Shown: positions 1 through 8,678, numbered from the stretch's first letter. The stretch: DNA of 14,333 nt from Bacteroidota bacterium (GCA_023417955.1 JAEZDW010000492.1:1-14333); one strand, 5' to 3'. Translations and numbers: made by a program. Notes: a model not told the origin generated them from the letters alone.

Positions 1-1
1 C

Positions 2-571
2 GTATCCAATCACGCCAGGAACGGCCGGAGTACACGCACATTTATTAGTGAAGGTCGCTGGGCGGCGGTGACATCTGCGCTTAAGAAAGGCGATTATGTT
101 TTTATTCAGTTTGGTCACAATGACGAATCAGAAGCTAAAACGGATCGTTACACGCCTCCCGATCAATATAAATCAAACCTTAAGAAATTCATTTCTGAAA
201 CTCGTGCTGCCGGTGCGACGCCTGTGCTGCTTACGCCAGTATCACGACGCAAATTCGCCAACGGTCAGGCTATTGAGACTCATGAGCTTTACTCTGCCCT
301 TGTTCGGGAAGTTGCAAAGGATGAAAAGGTAGCGTTTATCGATCTTGATGTTAAAAGCCGTGCTTTGTATCAGGAATTTGGTGAACAAAACTCAGCGCTG
401 CTTTTTCTGCAGTTGAAACCAGGTGAGCATCCCAACTATCCGGATGGAAAGAATGATAACACGCACTTCAATGAACTCGGTGCCCGGTTGATTGCACAAA
501 TTGTATTAAATGAAATAAAACAGTCTGATTTGCCTTTGAAGGAGCGTATCGTTAAGCCCGTGAAGAAATGA
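2..571 (+). CDS. Rhamnogalacturonan acetylesterase, SGNH/GDSL hydrolase (CE12-like), 5'-truncated by window edge
   Basis: The reading frame is open from position 2, so the N-terminus, including any signal peptide and the GDS block with the nucleophilic serine, lies outside the window. A GTG at 68 is internal: the upstream codons still read as family sequence (NHARNGRST, the glycine-containing block, then EGRW). Visible SGNH landmarks are FGHND (the Asn block) around 110-125 and a C-terminal DNTHFNELGA around 457-486, which supplies the catalytic Asp and His. CE12-type enzymes remove acetyl esters from galacturonate residues of rhamnogalacturonan I. That fits the pectin genes that follow, and export is expected by analogy with them. 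The stop overlaps the next start by 4 bp (ATGA). The family call is firm; exact substrate is inferred from family and context. Confidence 0.9.
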   Translation, partial: VSNHARNGRSTRTFISEGRWAAVTSALKKGDYVFIQFGHNDESEAKTDRYTPPDQYKSNLKKFISETRAAGATPVLLTPVSRRKFANGQAIETHELYSALVREVAKDEKVAFIDLDVKSRALYQEFGEQNSALLFLQLKPGEHPNYPDGKNDNTHFNELGARLIAQIVLNEIKQSDLPLKERIVKPVKK

Positions 572-1929
572 TCTCATTTTGGATGAATATATTGCGTATC
601 ATGTCCGTTGGACTGATGACCCTGTACACCAGCCAATGCGAATCACAAGACAAGCAGATTGCTTTTCCTGGTGCGGAGGGTTTCGGTAAATTTACGAAGG
701 GCGGTCGCGGTGGCAAGGTTGTACACGTAACAAATCTCAATGACGATGGTCCAGGTTCACTACGGCATGCAGTACGCATGCACGATCCGCGTATTGTTGT
801 TTTTGACGTGTCCGGGTATATCGAACTGGAGTCGCCCCTTGATATAAACAACGGGAATATTACGATTGCGGGGCAATCTGCGCCTGGCGACGGAATATGT
901 TTGAAGAATTATCCCTTAAGCGTAAAAGCCGACAATGTGATAATCCGGTTTATGCGCTTTCGCCTTGGCGATGAGTCGAAACAAGAGTCGGATGCGATTA
1001 GTGGAAACAGCGGTGTAAACAATGTGATCATTGACCATTGCTCCATGAGCTGGGCGTCGGACGAATGCGCATCTTTCTATCGCAACAGGAACTTCACGAT
1101 GCAGTGGTGCATCGTTTCTGAAAGCCTCAATCAATCTGTTCACTCAAAAGGTGCACATGGTTATGGCGGTATCTGGGGTGGTGAAGGTGCAACGTTCCAT
1201 CATAACCTGATTGCAAGCCATTCAAGCAGGACGCCGCGATTTAGTGGCTCTGCTTCTACAAAGAACTCGGCAGAGGAACTTGTTGACTTCGTGAATAACG
1301 TCATCTACAACTGGGGCCAGAATAATGTGTACGGCGGTGAGGCGGGTCGCTATAATGTCAGAGCCAACTACTACAAACCAGGTCCCGCCAGTAAAAAAAT
1401 GGATCGCATTTTGAATCCCTGGGCTCCCTTTGGTCAGTATTTCCTTCAAGGCAACGTTCTCGAAGGAAACGAGGAAGTAACCAAAGACAACAGGAAAGGG
1501 GTTGACGCAAAAGAAAACATCCCTGCAGGCACATTTGTCGCGGTGCCTTTTAAAGTTGATGAAATTGCAATCGATAAGACGGTGGATGCGTACGCCGAAG
1601 TCTTGCGACAGGCAGGTGCAAGTTTCGCGCGCGATGCCGTCGACGCAAGAATTGTATCAGAGACAAAAAATAACAGTGCCACGTCAGGAAAAAAGAAAGA
1701 CGGAATTATAGATTCACAAAGCGATGCAGGAGGCTGGCCTGAATTGAAGGCAGGTAGCCCTGCCGTGGATAGTGACCGTGACGGAATGCCTGACGATTGG
1801 GAAAAGAAGCAGGGGTTGAATCCGGCGGACCCCGCGGATGCGTCGCTGCAAACCCTCGAAGCTGGTTACGATAATATTGAAGTCTATCTTAATAGCCTCG
1901 TGGAATCAGTTATTGTGAGAACGAAGTGA
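568..1929 (+). CDS. Secreted pectate lyase, PL1-like parallel beta-helix
   Basis: This 453-residue protein is predicted to cut polygalacturonate by calcium-dependent beta-elimination. It opens with a hydrophobic export segment (about residues 7-22). A second in-frame ATG at 583 could be the true start. The mature part begins IAFPGAEGFG and includes GGRGG, GSLRHAV and ITIAGQSAPGDG, the usual opening of Bacteroidota PL1 lyases. Next come VIIDHCSMSW (about 153-162), a calcium-site/helix-core segment, and HHNLIASHSSRTPRFSG (about 211-227), where the SRTPR arginines fit the catalytic Arg region. Near the C-terminus DSDRDGMPDDWE (401-412) is a calcium-binding, thrombospondin-type-3-like motif often found at the end of these proteins. 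Cys24 follows TSQ, a poor lipobox, so lipidation is uncertain. The start overlaps the preceding gene by 4 bp, which suggests translational coupling. Confidence 0.9.
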   Translation: MISFWMNILRIMSVGLMTLYTSQCESQDKQIAFPGAEGFGKFTKGGRGGKVVHVTNLNDDGPGSLRHAVRMHDPRIVVFDVSGYIELESPLDINNGNITIAGQSAPGDGICLKNYPLSVKADNVIIRFMRFRLGDESKQESDAISGNSGVNNVIIDHCSMSWASDECASFYRNRNFTMQWCIVSESLNQSVHSKGAHGYGGIWGGEGATFHHNLIASHSSRTPRFSGSASTKNSAEELVDFVNNVIYNWGQNNVYGGEAGRYNVRANYYKPGPASKKMDRILNPWAPFGQYFLQGNVLEGNEEVTKDNRKGVDAKENIPAGTFVAVPFKVDEIAIDKTVDAYAEVLRQAGASFARDAVDARIVSETKNNSATSGKKKDGIIDSQSDAGGWPELKAGSPAVDSDRDGMPDDWEKKQGLNPADPADASLQTLEAGYDNIEVYLNSLVESVIVRTK

Positions 1930-3551
1930 TGCGTTTACTGATTGTTACGTTTCTCGTTTCAACAGCTGTCGCGACTTTCGCGCAGGAGGCAGGTTATGTG
2001 TCTGAAGTTTGGGTTTCGGACGAACGAAATGGAAAGTATCGAAACCCGATTCTGCATGCCGACTACTCTGATCCTGATGTATGCCGTGTCGGTGATGACT
2101 ATTATATGGTGTCATCGAGCTTCAATTGTGCACCCGGTCTGCCGATACTGCATTCAAACGATCTGGTAAACTGGCGTATTCTTGCACACGCCCTTCAAAG
2201 ACAAATTCCCATTGATCATTTCAGAAAACCGCAACATGGCAATGGCGTATGGGCGCCTTCGATACGGTATCATGACGGGGAATTCCGTATTTATTACCCG
2301 GATCCCGACTTCGGTATTTATTTAATCAAGGCAAAAGATGCTTCAGGACCATGGAGCGAACCCATTCTTGTTGAGGCGGGGAAGGGGTTGATTGACCCAT
2401 GCCCGCTGTGGGATGACGACGGTAAGCCTTATCTCGTTCACGCCTTTGCGGGTAGCCGTGCCGGTATAAAGAGCGTTATCGTCGTAAAAGAACTCAACGC
2501 CGACGGCACAAAGACCATCGATGAGGGACGAATCGTGTACGATGGCCACCAGCAGGATCCAACGGTGGAGGGTCCTAAATTCTACAAGCGAAATGGTTAC
2601 TACTACATCTTTGCACCTGCCGGTGGCGTTGCAACGGGCTGGCAAATTGTATTGCGATCCAAAAGTGTCTACGGCCCGTATGAACGTAAGGTGGTCATGC
2701 ACCAGGGAAAAACTGGAATCAACGGACCCCATCAGGGGGCGTGGGTGACTACAACGTCAGGCGATGACTGGTTCATACATTTCCAGGACAAGGGAGCGTA
2801 TGGGAGGGTTGTTCATTTACAACCAATGGTATGGAAGAACGACTGGCCTGTAATCGGAATGGACAAGGACGGAGACGGCGTCGGTGAGCCTGTGGTCGAG
2901 TACAGGAAACCTGATTTCAACAAAGGAGGTGGCCAACAGTTGGAAACACCATTGGAGTCGGATGAGTTTTCGGGTTTATCACTGGGGCTCCAGTGGCAAT
3001 GGCACGCTAATCCGCGTGCAACGTGGTCATTTGTCAATGATGGAAAATTGCGTCTCTATACGCAGCTAATGCCGGAAGGTGGAAAAAATATTTGGCAGCT
3101 ACCCAATCTGTTACTTCAGAAATTTCCCGCGCCGGAATTCACAGCAACGACCAGATTGGTTTTCCATCCTAATGAAAAACTTCAGAACGAAACGGCTGGA
3201 CTGGTGGTTATGGGAATGGACTATGCCTACCTGGCGCTACGCAGCAAGGGTGACGGGATACACCTTGTGCTGGTGCAGTGTACCGATGCCGAAAAGGGAA
3301 ATTCCGAAAAAGAAACAGTGATAACAAAGCTCCCGGGAGGAGAGGCCTTCCTTCGAACAATCATACGCGATGGCGCGAAATATGCTTTCAGCTATAGCGT
3401 AGACGGAAAAAAATGGGTCTCTGTTCCGGGAGAACACCAGGCGAAGCCGGGCAAGTGGATTGGCGCAAAGGTTGGATTGTTTTCGATGCGCGAATCAGTA
3501 ACGAATGACTCTGGCTTCGCCGACTTTGACTGGTTTCGGATTACCAAATAA
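1929..3551 (+). CDS. GH43 family beta-xylosidase / alpha-L-arabinofuranosidase with C-terminal beta-sandwich domain
   Basis: This exported, inverting glycosidase has 540 residues from the ATG at 1929, which overlaps the upstream stop as TGATG. A GTG one codon earlier (1926) is possible but less likely. A signal peptide ends near TFAQ (residue 19). The five-bladed propeller starts with NPILHADYSDPDV, placing the general base at about Asp48. LIDPCPLWDDDGKPYLVH gives the pKa-modulating Asp156, and DPTVEGPKFYK gives the general acid Glu214. From about residue 345 (ESDEFSGLSL...) to the end is a concanavalin-like beta-sandwich of the GH43 C2 / xylosidase C-terminal type. The layout resembles GH43 subfamily 12-like proteins, though the subfamily is only a guess. 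In a pectin operon the likely job is removing arabinose or xylose from side chains. Linkage specificity cannot be read from sequence. Confidence 0.9.
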   Translation: MRLLIVTFLVSTAVATFAQEAGYVSEVWVSDERNGKYRNPILHADYSDPDVCRVGDDYYMVSSSFNCAPGLPILHSNDLVNWRILAHALQRQIPIDHFRKPQHGNGVWAPSIRYHDGEFRIYYPDPDFGIYLIKAKDASGPWSEPILVEAGKGLIDPCPLWDDDGKPYLVHAFAGSRAGIKSVIVVKELNADGTKTIDEGRIVYDGHQQDPTVEGPKFYKRNGYYYIFAPAGGVATGWQIVLRSKSVYGPYERKVVMHQGKTGINGPHQGAWVTTTSGDDWFIHFQDKGAYGRVVHLQPMVWKNDWPVIGMDKDGDGVGEPVVEYRKPDFNKGGGQQLETPLESDEFSGLSLGLQWQWHANPRATWSFVNDGKLRLYTQLMPEGGKNIWQLPNLLLQKFPAPEFTATTRLVFHPNEKLQNETAGLVVMGMDYAYLALRSKGDGIHLVLVQCTDAEKGNSEKETVITKLPGGEAFLRTIIRDGAKYAFSYSVDGKKWVSVPGEHQAKPGKWIGAKVGLFSMRESVTNDSGFADFDWFRITK

Positions 3552-3570
3552 CTTAGACAACTTGCGAATC

Positions 3571-4761
3571 ATGAGAAAACTCGCTTTCACATTCCTTCTT
3601 CTCGCCTCGCTTCCTGGCTGTGCTCAGAAAAAGCAGGTACCGGAAAAAGCGCCGTGGTCACAGCGCATGGCGCTGTCGGAAATGATTCGAACTCCCGATG
3701 CGTCGATGCTCGACTTCGTGACCACACCAAAATGGAACTACACGAACGGCCTCGTATGCAGTGCCGTAGAGGGAGTTTGGAAAGCAACAGGTGATCAGCG
3801 CTTTTACGATTACATCAAAGCCTATGCTGACAAAATGATCGATGCAAATGGTACGATCCTGGCCTACAAGCAAAGCGATTACAATATCGACAAGGTAAAC
3901 TCTGGAAAGTTTCTTTTTGCATTATATGAGAAAACGAAGGAAGAAAGATTCTCAAAAGCCATTCAAACGTTACGCGAGCAGATGAAAACACATCCGCGTA
4001 CTTCTGAAGGAGGATTTTGGCATAAGAAGATTTACCCGAATCAAATGTGGCTTGACGGCTTGTACATGGGAAGTCCGTTTCTGGTGCAGTATGCTAAGGT
4101 CTTCAATGAACCCGCGTTGTACGATGACGTTGCGTTACAAATCAAACTCATCGACAAATACACCTACGATGAAAAACTTGGTTTGTTTTTTCATGCATGG
4201 GATGAAAGCAAAGAACAACGTTGGGCCAACAAGGAAGACGGTAAATCTCCACACGTGTGGGGCAGGGCAATGGGCTGGTTCGCGATGGCCCTCGTAGACG
4301 TCCTCGACTACTTCCCGGAGGATCATCCGGAACGCCCAATGATAATGAGTGTTGTTGATAAGATGGCGAAAGCAGTCAAACAAACGCAACAAAAGTCTGG
4401 CGTGTGGTACCAGGTACTCGACCAACCCAATCGTGAAGGAAATTATCTCGAAGCTTCAGCATCTTCCATGTTTACTTATTTTCTGCTGAAGGGTTTGAAT
4501 AGTGGTTATTTATCCGATGAATATCTGGACACAGCGTTAAAAGCATATAAAGGCGTGGTTGATAATTTTATCCGCGTCGAGGCTAACGGACTGGTTAATA
4601 TCACGCAAGTATGTTCTGTAGCAGGCCTCGGCGGCAATCCGTATCGCGACGGATCCTTTGAATACTACATTGGCGAACCAAAACGCGACAACGATCCTAA
4701 AGCAGTAGGTCCGTTTATTATGCTTGCTCTTGAATATGAAAAAATGAAGGGAAGAAAGTGA
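3571..4761 (+). CDS. Unsaturated rhamnogalacturonyl / glucuronyl hydrolase, GH105, probable lipoprotein
   Basis: The gene encodes a 396-residue (alpha/alpha)6-barrel enzyme that hydrates and releases the 4,5-unsaturated uronate left at the non-reducing end by pectin or rhamnogalacturonan lyases. I chose the ATG at 3571 because it starts MRKLAFTFLLLASLPGC, a lipoprotein-type signal with a lipobox ending at Cys17. An ATG at 3505 in the same frame lies inside the previous gene and would put 22 non-signal residues in front. Family landmarks are WNYTNGL (55-61), YNIDKVNSGK (104-113, substrate-binding Asp107), MWLDGLYMGSPF (159-170, with Asp162 matching the catalytic Asp of YteR/YesR-type enzymes), HVWGRAMGWF and the C-terminal GSFEYYIGEP. 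It lies 19 bp after GH43 and 4 bp before the first pectinesterase. Lyase plus GH105 is a standard pairing. Confidence 0.93.
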   Translation: MRKLAFTFLLLASLPGCAQKKQVPEKAPWSQRMALSEMIRTPDASMLDFVTTPKWNYTNGLVCSAVEGVWKATGDQRFYDYIKAYADKMIDANGTILAYKQSDYNIDKVNSGKFLFALYEKTKEERFSKAIQTLREQMKTHPRTSEGGFWHKKIYPNQMWLDGLYMGSPFLVQYAKVFNEPALYDDVALQIKLIDKYTYDEKLGLFFHAWDESKEQRWANKEDGKSPHVWGRAMGWFAMALVDVLDYFPEDHPERPMIMSVVDKMAKAVKQTQQKSGVWYQVLDQPNREGNYLEASASSMFTYFLLKGLNSGYLSDEYLDTALKAYKGVVDNFIRVEANGLVNITQVCSVAGLGGNPYRDGSFEYYIGEPKRDNDPKAVGPFIMLALEYEKMKGRK

Positions 4762-4765
4762 TCCG

Positions 4766-5719
4766 ATGAAGTTTTGTTTAGCAGCCCTTTTTTCAATTCT
4801 TATCTGGTCGGTCGAAGCCCAGAATGATCCTGCACGCGAAACAAAAGTTGTGGTTGCTATCGATGGTTCCGGGGATTTTGTGTCGGTACAGGAAGCCATT
4901 AGCCGAGCAAGACATTACTCCGACGAGCGAACGATTATTTACCTGAAGCCCGGCACCTATCGTGAAAAGGTTGAAGTGTTTTCATGGGCACCAAAGGTTT
5001 CGCTCATTGGAGAAGATCCAATGACAACGATCATTACGTTCGACGATTATTCCGGGAAAGGAAATATCAACACGTTCACATCGTGGACATTCAAGGTGAT
5101 GGGCAATGACTTCTATGCGGAAAACATCACATTTGAAAACAGTGCCGGTCCCGTTGGTCAGGCAGTTGCTTTGCACGTGGAGGCCGACCGTTGTGTTTTT
5201 CGGAAGTGCCGTTTTATCGGAAACCAGGATACGATTTTTGCCGGTGGTGAGAACAGTCGCCAGTATTTTGATCATTGTTACATCGAAGGAACCACAGATT
5301 TTATTTTTGGAGCCGCCACTGCCGTGTTTAGCGCGTGCCACATTCACAGCAAGAAGAATTCATACGTAACGGCTGCGTCAACAGGCCAGGGCAAACAATT
5401 TGGATATGTTTTCCTTTCATGCAAGCTTACCGCGAGTGCTGAAGCTACCAAAGTTTATTTGGGCCGGCCGTGGCGTAACTTTGCACGTACGGTTTTCATC
5501 AACTGCGACCTGGGTGAACACATTCGGCAAGAAGGCTGGCACAATTGGAATAAGCCCGACGCAGAAAAGACTGCGTACTACGCAGAGTACAAATCAACAG
5601 GGCCGGGTGCCGCACCAGACAAACGTGTTTCGTGGTCGAAGCAGTTAAGCGATGAGGATGCGAAACTATATACCATCGAAAACATCCTAAAAGGTTCCGA
5701 TAACTGGAAAGTGCCGTGA
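4766..5719 (+). CDS. Pectin methylesterase, CE8 (first of a tandem pair)
   Basis: This 317-residue secreted right-handed beta-helix esterase is predicted to demethylate homogalacturonan, making it a better pectate lyase substrate. A signal peptide ends near SVEAQ (residue 19). CE8 signature residues are all visible: GPVGQAVAL (Gln132, oxyanion hole), GNQDTIF (Gln154 and acid/base Asp155), YIEGTTDFIFG (nucleophile Asp178) and LGRPWR (Arg234 and Trp236). The length is typical for a single-domain bacterial enzyme. It begins 4 bp after GH105 and is followed at once by a paralogue with a near-identical EGWHNWNKPDAEKTA tail, so the pair probably arose by duplication. Exported or outer-membrane-associated action is inferred from the signal peptide. 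Nothing suggests loss of activity. Confidence 0.95.
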   Translation: MKFCLAALFSILIWSVEAQNDPARETKVVVAIDGSGDFVSVQEAISRARHYSDERTIIYLKPGTYREKVEVFSWAPKVSLIGEDPMTTIITFDDYSGKGNINTFTSWTFKVMGNDFYAENITFENSAGPVGQAVALHVEADRCVFRKCRFIGNQDTIFAGGENSRQYFDHCYIEGTTDFIFGAATAVFSACHIHSKKNSYVTAASTGQGKQFGYVFLSCKLTASAEATKVYLGRPWRNFARTVFINCDLGEHIRQEGWHNWNKPDAEKTAYYAEYKSTGPGAAPDKRVSWSKQLSDEDAKLYTIENILKGSDNWKVP

Positions 5720-6684
5720 TGTCGAAGCGCTATTTGATATTGGTTTTTGCCTTCATCGCGGCTGTCCCTGCTCTTCGGGCGCAGTCGTATGACTTTACCG
5801 TTGCCAAAGACGGGACCGGCGATTTCACATTGGTCCAGGACGCCATAAATGCGATACCCGATTTCAGAAAAGCAACTACCCGAATCTTGATACGAAACGG
5901 CATTTATAAGGAAAAGCTCACGCTTCCACCTTCAAAGACCAATGTCACATTGGTAGGAGAGGACAACCAGAAAACAATCATCACATACGATGACTTCGCT
6001 TCCAGGAAGAATCGCTTTGGTGAAGAAATCGGTACAACCGGGTCTACAACCTTTTTTGTTTTTGGCGATGGATTTACGGCTGAGAACATCACATTTGAAA
6101 ATGCATCCGGACCAGTAGGTCAGGCGGTGGCTGTTCGTGTCGATGGCGATCGCGTTTCATTTCTAAATTGCAGATTTCTCGGATTCCAGGATACGCTTTA
6201 CCCCCACGGTGAGCGGAGTCGTCAGTATTATAAGAACTGCTACATTGAAGGGACTGTCGATTTTATTTTCGGATGGTCAACGGCCTATTTTGAGGACTGT
6301 ACCATTTATTGTAAGAAGGGCGGAGGGTATATCACTGCTGCGTCGACACTGGAGGAAACACAGCATGGATTTGTCTTTGTTAATTGCAAAATCACAGGTG
6401 ATGCTGATGTAAATTCATTTTACCTGGGCCGTCCGTGGCGCGCGCACGCAAAAACGGTCTTTATCAATTGTTTTTTAGACCGCCAAATAAAACCGGAGGG
6501 CTGGCATAACTGGAATAAGCCGGATGCGGAAAAGACTGCCTTCTTTGCAGAATATAATTCGACGGGACCCGGCGCCAACGCTTCCAAACGCGCTGTGTGG
6601 TCGAAACAACTGACATCTGCAGAAGCAGCTGAGTTTACCCGATCGAAAGTATTGGGTGATTGGAATAAACCAGTTCAGAAATGA
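5719..6684 (+). CDS. Pectin methylesterase, CE8 (second of a tandem pair)
   Basis: The gene encodes a 321-residue CE8 esterase from the ATG at 5719, which overlaps the upstream stop as TGATG; the GTG at 5716 is a less likely start. The signal peptide ends near ALRAQ (residue 22). Catalytic residues are intact: GPVGQAVAV (Gln135), GFQDTLY (Gln157 and Asp158), YIEGTVDFIFG (Asp181) and LGRPWR (Arg238 and Trp240). Compared with its upstream paralogue it differs mainly before the first catalytic Gln (an insertion of a few residues around FGEEIGTTGST) and in the loop around YPHGERSRQ, both of which flank the substrate groove. The two may therefore prefer different methylation patterns, which is inference only. 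The gene ends with an ATGA overlap into the next gene. Confidence 0.95.
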   Translation: MSKRYLILVFAFIAAVPALRAQSYDFTVAKDGTGDFTLVQDAINAIPDFRKATTRILIRNGIYKEKLTLPPSKTNVTLVGEDNQKTIITYDDFASRKNRFGEEIGTTGSTTFFVFGDGFTAENITFENASGPVGQAVAVRVDGDRVSFLNCRFLGFQDTLYPHGERSRQYYKNCYIEGTVDFIFGWSTAYFEDCTIYCKKGGGYITAASTLEETQHGFVFVNCKITGDADVNSFYLGRPWRAHAKTVFINCFLDRQIKPEGWHNWNKPDAEKTAFFAEYNSTGPGANASKRAVWSKQLTSAEAAEFTRSKVLGDWNKPVQK

Positions 6685-8639
6685 AATGCACGACAGCGAT
6701 CGTACTTTTGCTATTGGTTGTACTGCACCTGGAGGCACAGCATGAGCATCGCGTTCTCGACTGGAAATCAGAGGAGACTGTAAATACGTGGCTACGTCAG
6801 CGTATGCGTGAACAGTATGACGTCAGGCGTAAGACCTTTGAGACGGGGGTCAGCTCAAAAGATGCTGCGAGCGTTTACCGCAACATGATTAGAGCTCGTT
6901 ATCGCAAGCTCATCGGGACACTGCCTGAACGCACGCCGCTTAATACCCGGAACGTGGGTACTATTAAACAACCGGGGTACACCATTGAAAAGGTGATCTT
7001 TGAAAGTATACCGGGTCATCCGGTAACTGCTAATCTATACGTTCCGGATGGAAAGGGTCCATTCCCAGCGGTATTGTTGATGTGCGGGCATGAAAACGGT
7101 GCTAAAGCGACTGAATCCTACCAACGCACAGCTATACTTTTTGCGCTTAACAAGTTCGTTGTTCTTGTTGTTGATCCTGTTTCACAATCGGAGCGGCACC
7201 AATTGATTGATTCGAGCAGGAAGCCGATAACGAGAGGTGGGACCACGGAGCATACACTGATCAATGCTGCAGCTAATCTTGTTGGATCGGGCACAGTAGC
7301 GTATCAGTTGTGGGAGAACATCCGTGCACTTGATTTGCTTGAGTCACGAAAGGAGGTGGATGCGAGCCGGATTGGTTGTCTCGGTAATTCAGGGGGCGGA
7401 ACACAAACGACGTATCTTATTGCGTATGACGAAAGAATAAAGGTAGCTGCACCTTGCAGTTACATTGCGTCCAGAGAACGAAACTTTGAATTATTCGGCG
7501 CCAATGACGGTTGCCAGCACGTACCCGGTGAAGGTGAAATACCTCTTGAGCATAGCGACTTTCTCATCGCGTTTGCGCCAAAGCCGCTGCTGATTCTGGC
7601 GGGGCGGTACGATTTCATCGACTATGCCGGGTCCTTAAAGGCACATGATGAGTTAAAATCCATTTATAGCGCTTTCGGCGACCAGAATAAAGTCCGGCTT
7701 TTCACTTACGACGACGGACATGGTATCTCGAAGCCCAAACGCGAAGCTGCAGTGTCGTGGTTTATCCAGTGGTTGTATAACAAAAAAGTGGATGTTGTAG
7801 AACCGGAACTAAAAACGCTTGCTGAAGACGAACTGCAATGCAGCGATGATGGTCAGGCTTTCGGGAATTTTGATGCAGGAGTAAACGCGTTTGCATATTT
7901 CAGAGAGCGTGCGAAGTCAATGAAACCGACTGCGATCGCCCCAGATAAACTTCGCGAAACTGTTGTCGGTTTATTGGGTCTTCACAGTAACAAAATGGAG
8001 GTGGATGCAGAAAGCCGGGGATCGTTTTCAAGAGATGGTGTCGCCTTCGAAAAGTTTATTGTCAGAAGCCAGGGTGATATTCCGTTGCCGGTTTTCGTCG
8101 CAAGGCCTTCCAAAAAAGTGAACGATGTTGTTATCTGGTTTGCTCATAAAGGGAAAGTGAGCGCGCTTGACAGCATCTCAGTCATCAGGGATCTCCATTC
8201 AAAAGGAATCGCGGTGATAATGGCGGATGTGAGTGGCGTTGGTGAGTTGGAAGACAATGCAAGTCAGAATGACAAGAAGTATTTCAACCGCGAATACCGA
8301 AATGCTATGCTGGCAATTCACATTGGTACATCTCTGCCTGCGATGCGTGCGCGGGATATGAGTCGCGTAGTTAGCTTTTCAGAAAAAGTATTTCCATCTG
8401 TGCAATCGGTGAATGTTCATGCAACCGGACTATGCACTATCCCTGCGCTGCATGCGGCGATGGCCGACAGACGAATAGGTAAACTTTCAATATCGGGAGG
8501 AATTGAATCATACTTCGAAGTCTTCGATAAACCGGATCTGCGTGATTGGTATTCGATAATAATTCCGGGAATGCTCAGACATTATGACCTTCCCGAGTTG
8601 CGTAGTGCCCTTGGTGCAAGGTTGACGAATAACGAATAA
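6681..8639 (+). CDS. Secreted alpha/beta-hydrolase esterase (acetyl xylan esterase-like) with degenerate second hydrolase-like domain
   Basis: This 652-residue protein has a signal peptide ending near LEAQ (residue 20). Residues about 100-365 form an alpha/beta-hydrolase domain with a complete-looking triad: Ser237 in GNSGGG, an Asp in GRYDFID (311 or 314) and His347 in DDGHG. Such proteins in glycan loci are usually annotated acetyl xylan esterase; some alpha/beta-hydrolases in Bacteroides pectin loci are methylesterases, so acetyl- or methyl-pectin are both possible substrates. From about residue 440 a second alternating beta/alpha region (PLPVFVARP, DVVIWFAHKGK, VIMADVSGVGE) resembles another hydrolase fold. 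At the expected nucleophile elbow it reads VHATGLCTIP, with no GxSxG, so it is probably non-catalytic. The start overlaps the second pectinesterase by 4 bp. It is the last + strand gene of the cluster. The fold is secure, the substrate is not. Confidence 0.8.
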   Translation: MKCTTAIVLLLLVVLHLEAQHEHRVLDWKSEETVNTWLRQRMREQYDVRRKTFETGVSSKDAASVYRNMIRARYRKLIGTLPERTPLNTRNVGTIKQPGYTIEKVIFESIPGHPVTANLYVPDGKGPFPAVLLMCGHENGAKATESYQRTAILFALNKFVVLVVDPVSQSERHQLIDSSRKPITRGGTTEHTLINAAANLVGSGTVAYQLWENIRALDLLESRKEVDASRIGCLGNSGGGTQTTYLIAYDERIKVAAPCSYIASRERNFELFGANDGCQHVPGEGEIPLEHSDFLIAFAPKPLLILAGRYDFIDYAGSLKAHDELKSIYSAFGDQNKVRLFTYDDGHGISKPKREAAVSWFIQWLYNKKVDVVEPELKTLAEDELQCSDDGQAFGNFDAGVNAFAYFRERAKSMKPTAIAPDKLRETVVGLLGLHSNKMEVDAESRGSFSRDGVAFEKFIVRSQGDIPLPVFVARPSKKVNDVVIWFAHKGKVSALDSISVIRDLHSKGIAVIMADVSGVGELEDNASQNDKKYFNREYRNAMLAIHIGTSLPAMRARDMSRVVSFSEKVFPSVQSVNVHATGLCTIPALHAAMADRRIGKLSISGGIESYFEVFDKPDLRDWYSIIIPGMLRHYDLPELRSALGARLTNNE

Positions 8640-8678
8640 TTAGAAGCGTACTCTTCTGTTTGTTCTTCAGTCTTTTTT

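Noticed and set aside
68..70. GTG at 68 as the start of the acetylesterase
   Set aside because: The frame is open upstream and encodes conserved family sequence (NHARNGRST), so the gene is cut by the window rather than starting here.
2343..2732. Minus-strand open frame of 129 codons opposite GH43
   Set aside because: It is antisense to conserved catalytic motifs of GH43 and has no family features.
3505..3570. Upstream ATG for the GH105 gene, inside the GH43 coding end
   Set aside because: It would bury the lipoprotein signal behind 22 unrelated residues. The ATG at 3571 begins exactly at the signal peptide.
8642..8657. AGAAG/CTTCT hairpin as terminator of the pectin operon
   Set aside because: A 5-bp stem of mostly A/T and G/A composition with no clear T-run directly after it is too weak to support.
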